Positions 1-6,459 of a DNA stretch of 8,208 bases are shown here, piece by piece. Position 1 is the first letter of the stretch. Each line of letters opens with the position of its first letter. The notes beneath the pieces are model-generated. The model was not told where the DNA came from and did no database searches. It worked only from the letters and a program-made list of their open reading frames with translations. Position numbers and translations under genes: made by a program. The stretch comes from Bacteroidota bacterium (GTDB lineage: Bacteria > Bacteroidota > Bacteroidia > Bacteroidales > JAAYUG01), in contig JAKAMP010000101.1 in assembly GCA_021812865.1 (NCBI GenBank), positions 1 to 8,208 of the forward strand. The letters are read 5' to 3'.

Positions 1-67
1 ATCAATACCATTCTCATTAAAATGGCCTGATTTTCATCGGCATTGCCTTTATTAGATAGGTTTTCAT

Positions 68-108
68 GGTTTGCATGGGTAATAGATGCAAACCTTTTGT
101 TTTTTCTT
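68..108 (+). terminator. Candidate rho-independent terminator of a + strand gene to the left
   Basis: The arms GGTTTGCAT (68-76) and ATGCAAACC (86-94) form a perfect 9-bp stem around a 9-nt loop. A T-rich run follows directly on the + strand (95-108, fourteen bases of which twelve are T). On the - strand the hairpin is followed by ATGAAAACC, which is not a U-tract, so the element points rightward. It would end a + strand transcript entering from beyond the left edge, convergent with the dehydrogenase gene at 146-1480. No + strand coding region can be recognised in the 67 bases before it, so the gene it serves is inferred. Confidence 0.5.
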
Positions 109-145
109 GATTTTAGAACCCCGGTTTAAAGTTGTGATGATATGG

Positions 146-1480
146 CTATAGGCCTATTTCCTCATCAATGAACCGGATTCCATATTGTTCCAATTCGGAC
201 AGCACCGGCTTATAAATTTCCGGGAGGAGAGGCATCTGTACGCCCCTGCAATTGATTTTTCCGGTTAGCAGAAGTTTGGCTGCAATGGCCACAGGCAGGC
301 CAACGGTCATCGACATGGCCGTATTTTCAGCATCCTTGCCTTTGAAAACGAGCGAGGAGATGATCTTCTTCTTTTTGCGATCCTTTTCATATTCAAACTG
401 GTGCTGCATGACCAGCATATCCTTATCATCCGGGTCGAGCTTCCACTTCGTGGAAAGCAGATGTTGAAGGATCTGGGCCGGCGTGGCATCCCTGATTCCT
501 ATCTTCTCGTTACTGAACAAGCCCAGCCAGCGCAACTTATACATGGTTTCGGAATCCTTGTCGATGCCTGCATATTCTGCCAGCTTATCCTCCACGGGTT
601 TTCCCGTACTGAAAGCCAGGAAGCTGTCGATAAACTCAAGGTAGGTCATTTCCTGGGAATGGGTTACCACGTAACTGTCGTCGGTGACCCCTATGCGCAC
701 CAGGATATCCCATGACCGGCAATAGCCTGGCCGCCTGATGGTCCCTCGGAACATGGTCTCGACATCCTGCAGCCCATATGCCGCCTGGTATTTCAGGGAA
801 TCGCGATTGGGGTAGGACTCGAATTCGCCCATGTCCAGCACGTAAATTCTTTCATATCTTCTGAAAATATTGTGATACGGAATATATTTGAATTTCCCGT
901 TATGCAGGAACCGTGCGCCACCCTGGCCAGCAACCACCACATTTCTCGGGTTCCAGGTAAACTTGTAATTCCAGGGGTTATTGTCATGCTTTGGCGCTAC
1001 CAGCCCGCCTGTGTGCGATTCAAAAGCGGTAATCCGGTTGCCCTGGGTGCGCAGGGACTCGATGATGCGGATGGCCGACATGTGGTCTATGCCCGGATCT
1101 ACCCCTATTTCATTCAGAAATAGAACGTTTTTCTTCACGGCTTCTTCATGCATTTGCTTCATTTCCTCGGAAATATAGGATGCCGTGATCAGGTGTTTCG
1201 AATGTTGAAGACAATCCTTCGCTATTAAGGGATGCATTTTGGCAGGGAGCATAGAAATGACCAGGTCGGAATTCCTGATCTCATAATTACGCTGAACTTC
1301 GTCTAAAGCATCAAATTTGATGGCTTCCCCGGCTTTGTGTCCGTTTAGTTTCTTTTCGGCCAGTTCAAGCGATGCATCGGCCAGCCTGATTTTCCACCCG
1401 TATTCATGCGCCCGGTCAAGCATATACCTGATCAGTGTACTCGATGATAAGCCAGCTCCAAGGATTAGAACTTTCTGCAT
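146..1480 (-). CDS. Saccharopine dehydrogenase, Lys9-type (L-glutamate-forming family)
   Basis: This 444-residue cytoplasmic oxidoreductase matches the length and conserved blocks of yeast Lys9 (about 446 residues), which interconverts saccharopine with 2-aminoadipate semialdehyde plus glutamate. Visible features are an N-terminal Rossmann fold with the dinucleotide loop GAGLSSS (residues 8-14) and the catalytic-domain blocks NEIGVDPGIDHM (123-134), GGLVAP (158-163), YKFTW (172-176), YPNRDS (223-228), RGTIR (245-249), WLGLFS (318-323) and VGLPVAIAAK (393-402). The second Rossmann strand ends in Asp35 (LADAS), which suggests NAD rather than NADP; this is inferred. The ATG at 1480 sits at the normal family N-terminus, and no Shine-Dalgarno sequence precedes it. 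In bacteria such enzymes usually act in lysine degradation by the saccharopine route. No lysine-ketoglutarate reductase lies nearby, so the physiological role is inferred. A strong terminator separates it from susD, so it probably has its own promoter. A related opine or carboxyspermidine-type dehydrogenase is a less likely alternative, because the Lys9 blocks are so well kept. Confidence 0.88.
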   Translation of the reverse strand: MQKVLILGAGLSSSTLIRYMLDRAHEYGWKIRLADASLELAEKKLNGHKAGEAIKFDALDEVQRNYEIRNSDLVISMLPAKMHPLIAKDCLQHSKHLITASYISEEMKQMHEEAVKKNVLFLNEIGVDPGIDHMSAIRIIESLRTQGNRITAFESHTGGLVAPKHDNNPWNYKFTWNPRNVVVAGQGGARFLHNGKFKYIPYHNIFRRYERIYVLDMGEFESYPNRDSLKYQAAYGLQDVETMFRGTIRRPGYCRSWDILVRIGVTDDSYVVTHSQEMTYLEFIDSFLAFSTGKPVEDKLAEYAGIDKDSETMYKLRWLGLFSNEKIGIRDATPAQILQHLLSTKWKLDPDDKDMLVMQHQFEYEKDRKKKKIISSLVFKGKDAENTAMSMTVGLPVAIAAKLLLTGKINCRGVQMPLLPEIYKPVLSELEQYGIRFIDEEIGL

Positions 1481-1555
1481 AGGTTAATTTTTGAAAATGG
1501 TCTAAGGTAATGGGAAATTGGCGATTCCCTTATGCTGTATATCAGTTTTGGCGGG

Positions 1556-1589
1556 AATAAAAGAGGGGTAAAACCACGTTTTACCCCTC
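1556..1589 (-). terminator. Rho-independent terminator of the susCD operon
   Basis: A perfect 12-bp inverted repeat, GAGGGGTAAAAC (1563-1574) and GTTTTACCCCTC (1578-1589), encloses a 3-nt loop. Read on the - strand it begins 29 bases after the susD stop codon (1619-1621) and is followed by TTTTATT (1562-1556). On the + strand nothing like a T-run follows the hairpin, so it acts leftward. It should isolate the dehydrogenase gene, whose start is at 1480, from susCD transcription. Confidence 0.85.
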
Positions 1590-1618
1590 CTGCGAACATA
1601 TAGCACAATTACTGCGTT

Positions 1619-3100
1619 TCAGTATCCCGGATTCTGGCTCAACAGGTGGTTAACATCTCTTTCCTGCTGGGGGATGGGAAGAACCAGACGGGGGGAGTTG
1701 TATGGCAGTCCGCCCACATCTTCGTGCCATCTTCTGAGGTCGTGCAGGGCAAATCCTTCCCAGCAAAGTTCGAGATGACGTTCCTTGTGGATGGCAGCGC
1801 GATCGGTAGCTGCATCAACCGATACCAGGTCGCCGAGCCCTGCCCTATGGCGGATAACATTGATATCATCCAGCCAGGTATTGGGACCAACCTGGGATGC
1901 GCCCGATTCGAAGTTGCCTTCGGCCCGCGTAAGATACATTTCTGCCAGCCTGATTACGGGTATATACAGGCGTGGATCGCCCCACTTGGATGTGTTGAAC
2001 TTACCGGCGTTGCTTCCGATGCCAATATAGAACATCTGCTTGATATCTTTGATCGTGGCCAGGTCGTTTACCGATCCGTCGGGCTTCAGTACATCGTCCA
2101 CACCGCCTCTGAGATCACCCGGCTCATAAAGATCGAGGTGATTCTGGAGAATTTCAATATCGCCGCGGCCCGATCCGTTAAGACTGGCATAGAAGGTAGC
2201 AATCCCGCTGTTGCTTGTGCCTGCATTGGAAGTGGCCGTCTGGCGGATGGAGAAGATATGCTCGGAAAAATAGTTGTCTTTGTTGTAAGCCTGTAAAGGT
2301 GTTGCAGCAAGGGAAAATACACTGGCTTCGATCACCGAATCGGCTTCCTGGGCTGCCTTCTCAAATTCACCCTTCTGAAGGTAAAGACGGGAAAGCATGG
2401 CGCTGGCCACGTAAGTTGAAAACATATTGTTATTCAGGCCAAATGGTTTAAGAATGCTTTCTGCCTGCAGAAGGTCCTGTTCGGCTTGTGCATACACTTC
2501 TTCAACCGTATTGCGGGCCACATCCACGGCATCCGATGCCTGGTAGGTAGCTTTCAGTACGATGGGCACTGCCGGCTGTGTATTGTTCGCGCCCGGTTCA
2601 TACTGCAATCCCCACAGGCGGGCCATCTCGAAATAGGTCATACCCCTCAGCCCCAGAGCCTGTCCCTGAACAATGGCTTTTGTGCCCTCGTCGGTGAACA
2701 GGTCGAGATGATCGAGCACCTGGTTCAGGATATTGATTACATAGTAAGCCTGAATCCATGTGGAATAGACATCAGCATCGCTCGCTGTCAGGGATTTGGC
2801 TTGCAAATCCTGGAGGGTGGAGAATGTTCCGATAAAATTGCCCTCACCCGAGGCGTCTTCATTGAATGCGAGCAATTCACCGAAAGTGTTGAAAGTGCCT
2901 CCATACATGGTTCCGCTGTTGGTTCCTTTAATGCCCTCATATGCTCCGATGAGCAGGTTTTGGATATTATCGGGGGTCGATAATGCATCATCCGAGCTGA
3001 TCGACTGCTGAGGTTTCATGTCTAGTATCTTTTCGCACGAACCCGTCAGGAAAATCAGAAAGGTAAAGGGGATCAATATTATTTTGATGTGTTTTTTCAT
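1619..3100 (-). CDS. SusD/RagB family outer-membrane nutrient-binding lipoprotein
   Basis: This 493-residue protein is the surface-exposed ligand-binding partner of the SusC channel encoded just upstream. It begins with a basic, hydrophobic signal peptide (residues 1-21) ending in TGSC. Cys22 is the expected lipidation site, although the lipobox is imperfect, with Thr at -3. The mature start CEKILDMKP has the LD..P pattern common in SusD proteins. Helical-repeat signatures follow: QALGLRGMTYFEMARLWG (147-164), RLAEMYLTRAE (384-394) and a C-terminal block with ERHLEL (440-445), EGF (448-450) and DLRRW (454-458). The protein ends LSQNPGY, a typical SusD terminus, so it is full length. The gene starts 35 bp after the susC stop, and a weak purine stretch, GAAGA, lies upstream of the ATG. 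The ligand cannot be predicted from this sequence; SusD relatives bind glycans, peptides and other large nutrients. Confidence 0.96.
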   Translation of the reverse strand: MKKHIKIILIPFTFLIFLTGSCEKILDMKPQQSISSDDALSTPDNIQNLLIGAYEGIKGTNSGTMYGGTFNTFGELLAFNEDASGEGNFIGTFSTLQDLQAKSLTASDADVYSTWIQAYYVINILNQVLDHLDLFTDEGTKAIVQGQALGLRGMTYFEMARLWGLQYEPGANNTQPAVPIVLKATYQASDAVDVARNTVEEVYAQAEQDLLQAESILKPFGLNNNMFSTYVASAMLSRLYLQKGEFEKAAQEADSVIEASVFSLAATPLQAYNKDNYFSEHIFSIRQTATSNAGTSNSGIATFYASLNGSGRGDIEILQNHLDLYEPGDLRGGVDDVLKPDGSVNDLATIKDIKQMFYIGIGSNAGKFNTSKWGDPRLYIPVIRLAEMYLTRAEGNFESGASQVGPNTWLDDINVIRHRAGLGDLVSVDAATDRAAIHKERHLELCWEGFALHDLRRWHEDVGGLPYNSPRLVLPIPQQERDVNHLLSQNPGY

Positions 3101-3135
3101 AATTTCTTCAGTTTAAATGTTTCAGCAATCGTTCA

Positions 3136-6100
3136 TCAGAAACCAATCTTCAGCCCAAGGGTGAAAGTCTTCGCCTGGGGGGCGGTATAGAACTCGCTTC
3201 CCTGGATCAGGTTGGTGTTGGTGGTCGACCGGCCTGTTCCTTCAAAGTTCACCTCAGGGTCCCAGCCGGTATACTTGGTGAAAGTAAGCAGGTTGGCTCC
3301 GGAGAGATAGATTCTTAAACTGCTTAATCTTAGCTTGGAAGTAAGGGCAGGTGAAAGGTTATAACCGAAGGTAAGGGTTTTCAACCTTAGGTAGGAGCCG
3401 TCTTCAATATACCTTGAAGAGGAACGGGTTCCGTTATTCACATCCCAGTCGGCCCTCGGAACATCGGTAATATCTCCAGGCTTTTTCCAGGCTTTCATCA
3501 TTTTGGTGGTCTGGTTATCCAGGTTCCATCCATTGCTTTCTGCCCACAAACCAAACGATTTGAATATTTTATTTCCTCCAACAAACTGGAAGAGGAAACT
3601 CAGGTCAAATCCTTTGTAGGTAAAGGTATTGGTAATACCGCCATAATACTTCGGATTGGGATCGCCTACGATCTGGAACGCGGCCTCATTATAATTCGTG
3701 GTAGTGCCTGATGAATCAGCTTTCACATAGTACAGGGCATCTCCAGTCTGGGGGTCAACACCGGCATATTTGGGCAGGTAAAAAACGCCCATGGGCTGGC
3801 CTTCCATAGCAATGTTGTTGCCCGTGCGGGTATTCCCGGCATAAATGGTTGGCCCGTTGATATTCAGAATCTTGTTTTTATTGAACCCAATGTTGAACTG
3901 GGTGGACCACTGGAAGGCGCCCACCAGGTTGTTTGTGTTGATCACAAATTCAAGTCCCTTGTTTTCCAGGCTGCCCACGTTGTGGTAACGGGAAGTAAAC
4001 CCTGAAGTGGCGGGAAGCATTTCATACAACAGAAGGTCTTTTGTTTTTTTGTAATAGACATCGATTTCGCCGGTGATCCTGTTTTTCAGGAAGCCGAAGT
4101 CAATGCCGGCATCGGTTTGTGCCGTGGTTTCCCATTTCAGGTCGGGGCTGGGAAGCTGGGTGGGATGAATGCCTGTTAACCCCGCATAATTGCTTGCAGA
4201 GTATAAACCAAGGGAGGCAAAGTTGTCGATCTCTGAGTTACCTGTGAGACCATAACTGGCTCTCAGTTTCAGGAAGCTCAGGGCGCTGGCTCCCTCGAGG
4301 AATTTTTCCCTTGACAGGATCCAGCCTGCCGATACGGCGGGGAAGAACCCATATTTGTGGTTTGCTCCGAAACGCGAAGAACCGTCCATACGTCCGCTGA
4401 GTCCGAACAGGTACCGGTCGCTCAGCTTATAATTCAGCCGGGAGAAGTACGACATATATTTATAGCCTGTGGAAGGTCCGCCAAAGTCAGCGGCGTCGGT
4501 TCCGCTGGAAGGTGTCTGGAACGGGTCGCCGGGAAATCCGGTAACCGATAGATAGAGAATATCCTCATTGGATTGCTGGTAATTAATACCACCTACGAGC
4601 TCTATATTGTGAATTTCAGAGAAGTCCTTGTTGTAGGTGAAATACTCACTGGTGGACCAGTTGATCACTTGTAATACACGGTTTTCGTCGTATCCGCTGG
4701 GAGCTCCGTCAACAGTTTTACGGCTCATATAATTCATTTCCCGTTGTGCAAGAATATCCACCCCTGCCTCTGCCCTCAGCACAAATCCCTTGAAAGGTTC
4801 ATAAGCCAGGTAGGCGCCGCTGAGGTTCCTGATCACCGTGGTTTTGTCCTTGTTGTACGTGGCCGGTCTCAGTCCGTTTTCATACAAGGTATAGCGGTAT
4901 AACTGGGTGGGATTTTCAGGGTCATAAATGGGCTGAACAGGCGGAAGGGCGATCATCTGAAGCGGGTTTGAAAAAGCATTGTCGTTGGGTACGCGGTGCC
5001 TTTCGTTATAAGCCAGGCTGAAGTTCATTCCCAGTTTCAGTTTATCGTTGGCCTGATGGTCAAGGTTAACACGTCCGCTGATACGGTCCATCTGGTTGTG
5101 CAGAAGAATGCCATTCTGGGTGTTATAGGTCAGCCCGGTAAAAAACTGTGTTTTATCATTACCGCCGGCTGCGGAAAGTTCATACTGGGCAAGCGATCCA
5201 CGCTGGAAGGCTTCTTTCTGCCAGTTGGTGTCATATTTAATGGTATCGCCGGGTCCCTTCACATAACCACTGAAATAGTTAATATAATAATTCAACGCAT
5301 CAAGGGCGTCGGCCCGGGTTCCATAGGAACGGGTGAAAACTTCGGTGAAGAAGTCCCTGTATTGCTGGCCATTCATCATATCGACCATGTGGGTGGGCGT
5401 GCTCACACCATACTGGTAGCCGAAATTGAACTGGGTTTTCCCGGCTTTACCTCTCTTGGTGGTGATCAGTACCACCCCGTTGGCGGCCCGGCTACCATAA
5501 ATAGCGGCAGCGGAAGCATCCTTGAGAATATTGATGGATTCAATGTCAGCAGGGTTCAGGTCGGCCATAGGGTTAATGGGTGAGTTGTTGCTGGTACCCA
5601 TATTCTGCGAGGTAACCACCATACCATCCACTACGTACAAGGGCTGATTGTCGGCAGAAATGGAGGAGTTCCCACGAATCCTTATCCTCATGGCTTCTCC
5701 CAGCTTACCGCTGGTATTTTCGATGAACACACCGGCCGTTCTTCCTTGCATGGCTCCTTCAAAAGTAGGAACCGGCAGGTTTTCTATTTCTTTGGCCTGA
5801 ACTTTGGATATGGAACCGGTCAATTCCGTTTTCAGGCGGCTGCCGTAGCCCACCACCAACACTTCATCGACCTGCTTCACTTCGGTAGACATTTTAACAT
5901 CGATCACACTTCTTCCTTCAATGGCTATTTCCTGGGTTTGCATGCCAACATAGGAGAAAACCAATGAGGTAGTCGTGGAAGGAACGCTGATACTGTATTT
6001 GCCGTTGATGTCTGTAACGTTACCAACGGTAGTTCCTTTAACCATTATCGTTACACCAGGCATCGTCGATCCATCTTCAGCAGAAGTAACCACACCGCTT

Positions 6101-6183
6101 ATCGTGCGATTCTGTGCCCAGCCTTGCGTGGTGACCAAAAAAAGCAAGACATACAATAGGGTAAAGAACTTTTTCATAGGCAT
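3136..6183 (-). CDS. SusC/RagA family TonB-linked outer-membrane transporter
   Basis: This 1015-residue protein is a TonB-dependent beta-barrel that imports ligands delivered by SusD. In order, it has a signal peptide (about residues 1-24, ending GWAQ) and a carboxypeptidase-regulatory-like beta-sandwich (about 26-100, with GVTIMVKGTTVGNVTDINGK at 43-62). Next come the TonB box DEVLVVGYG (106-114) and a plug domain with MQGRTAGV (145-152), PLYVVDGM (181-188), INILKDASAAAIYGSRAANG (217-236) and VVLITTKRG (237-245). A 22-strand-type barrel follows and ends in FTLGLKIGF, whose terminal Phe fits a barrel assembly signal. There is no N-terminal STN domain, so it is not expected to signal to an anti-sigma factor. 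The start could be Met1 (6183) or Met3 (6177); MKKFF from Met3 is the more typical signal-peptide start. It is first in a two-gene operon with susD and has a TAnnTTTG box upstream. Substrate unknown. Length is normal for the family and the frame is intact. Confidence 0.97.
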   Translation of the reverse strand: MPMKKFFTLLYVLLFLVTTQGWAQNRTISGVVTSAEDGSTMPGVTIMVKGTTVGNVTDINGKYSISVPSTTTSLVFSYVGMQTQEIAIEGRSVIDVKMSTEVKQVDEVLVVGYGSRLKTELTGSISKVQAKEIENLPVPTFEGAMQGRTAGVFIENTSGKLGEAMRIRIRGNSSISADNQPLYVVDGMVVTSQNMGTSNNSPINPMADLNPADIESINILKDASAAAIYGSRAANGVVLITTKRGKAGKTQFNFGYQYGVSTPTHMVDMMNGQQYRDFFTEVFTRSYGTRADALDALNYYINYFSGYVKGPGDTIKYDTNWQKEAFQRGSLAQYELSAAGGNDKTQFFTGLTYNTQNGILLHNQMDRISGRVNLDHQANDKLKLGMNFSLAYNERHRVPNDNAFSNPLQMIALPPVQPIYDPENPTQLYRYTLYENGLRPATYNKDKTTVIRNLSGAYLAYEPFKGFVLRAEAGVDILAQREMNYMSRKTVDGAPSGYDENRVLQVINWSTSEYFTYNKDFSEIHNIELVGGINYQQSNEDILYLSVTGFPGDPFQTPSSGTDAADFGGPSTGYKYMSYFSRLNYKLSDRYLFGLSGRMDGSSRFGANHKYGFFPAVSAGWILSREKFLEGASALSFLKLRASYGLTGNSEIDNFASLGLYSASNYAGLTGIHPTQLPSPDLKWETTAQTDAGIDFGFLKNRITGEIDVYYKKTKDLLLYEMLPATSGFTSRYHNVGSLENKGLEFVINTNNLVGAFQWSTQFNIGFNKNKILNINGPTIYAGNTRTGNNIAMEGQPMGVFYLPKYAGVDPQTGDALYYVKADSSGTTTNYNEAAFQIVGDPNPKYYGGITNTFTYKGFDLSFLFQFVGGNKIFKSFGLWAESNGWNLDNQTTKMMKAWKKPGDITDVPRADWDVNNGTRSSSRYIEDGSYLRLKTLTFGYNLSPALTSKLRLSSLRIYLSGANLLTFTKYTGWDPEVNFEGTGRSTTNTNLIQGSEFYTAPQAKTFTLGLKIGF

Positions 6184-6209
6184 TGGATTGATTAGGGTTT
6201 TGTTAAATT

Positions 6210-6217
6210 CAAAAGTA
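6210..6217 (-). promoter_or_regulatory. Candidate -10 (-7) box of the susCD promoter
   Basis: On the - strand this reads TACTTTTG, an exact match to the Bacteroidota housekeeping consensus TAnnTTTG. It lies 26 bases before the upper susC start codon, which gives a short leader of about 20 nt. No clear TTTG -33 element is found at the usual distance. The nearest candidate is CTGACA, 22 bases upstream of the box, so the promoter may be weak or activator-dependent. Confidence 0.5.
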
Positions 6218-6236
6218 TGATTAATGTATCAGTTGG

Positions 6237-6247
6237 CTCTGTCAGAG
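6237..6247. repeat. Short inverted repeat in the susC upstream region
   Basis: CTCTG and CAGAG flank a single T, giving a perfect 11-base dyad about 20 bases upstream of the susC -10 candidate. It includes the CTGACA sequence on the - strand, so it sits where the -35/-33 element would be. It could be an operator, but dyads this short also arise by chance. Confidence 0.25.
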
Positions 6248-6257
6248 GGAAACTCAA

Positions 6258-6267
6258 AACTGCAGTT
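6258..6267. repeat. Perfect 10-bp palindrome AACTGCAGTT upstream of susC
   Basis: The palindrome lies about 40 bases upstream of the susC -10 candidate, a position compatible with an activator site. A 10-bp palindrome in a region this size can occur by chance. No regulator family is recognised from the sequence. Confidence 0.25.
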
Positions 6268-6408
6268 GGAACATTCTTTGCTTTTTTCACGATATTTCCT
6301 AAAAACGATCAGGTAATGAGTGGTTTGAGCCATGATTTTTTTATGAACCAATTAAAACACAAAGCAGTGGCGTCCGGATTCGCACACCATGTTATTTTTT
6401 AGGCTTAG

Positions 6409-6437
6409 TTGAACCCTTCCTATTGTTTTTGTATTTT
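6409..6437 (+). promoter_or_regulatory. Candidate mutS promoter
   Basis: TTGAAC (6409-6414) and TATTTT (6432-6437) are separated by 17 bp. The downstream element read as TATTTTTA also matches the Bacteroidota TAnnTTTG box at all but its last base, with a TTG at the usual upstream distance. Initiation would fall around 6444, leaving a leader of only 15 or so bases before the proposed TTG start at 6460. The region is T-rich, so chance matches are likely. Confidence 0.35.
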
Positions 6438-6459
6438 TAAGCACCTTAAAATTGACCCC

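Larger units (their letters stand above)
6184..6459. promoter_or_regulatory. Divergent intergenic region between susC and mutS
   Basis: These 276 bases separate two divergently transcribed genes and are AT-richer than the flanking coding sequence. They hold a candidate susC promoter at the left (6210-6217), two short perfect inverted repeats (6237-6247 and 6258-6267) and a candidate mutS promoter at the right (6409-6437). A short open frame at 6217-6402 on the + strand has no recognisable features and overlaps the susC promoter, so I do not treat it as a gene. I see no RNA gene or riboswitch here. Confidence 0.6.

Noticed and set aside
1502..1529. Possible dehydrogenase promoter (TACCTTAG on the - strand, 1502-1509) with a GGGAA/TTCCC dyad (1512-1529)
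   Set aside because: The box has one mismatch to TAnnTTTG, no -33 element is visible, and the dyad stem is only 5 bp. A promoter is expected here, but this evidence is too weak to call its position.
1646..2296. Long + strand open frame (216 codons) opposite susD
   Set aside because: It lies entirely antisense to a well-supported SusD gene and its translation shows no family features; it is a shadow of the codon pattern of the real gene.
4996..5583. Long + strand open frame (195 codons) opposite susC
   Set aside because: It is antisense to the conserved plug and early-barrel region of SusC and its translation resembles no known family.
6217..6402. Small + strand open frame (61 codons) in the susC-mutS intergenic region
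   Set aside because: It overlaps the susC promoter candidate, has no ribosome site or recognisable motif, and ends just before mutS in the same frame, which needs no gene to explain it.
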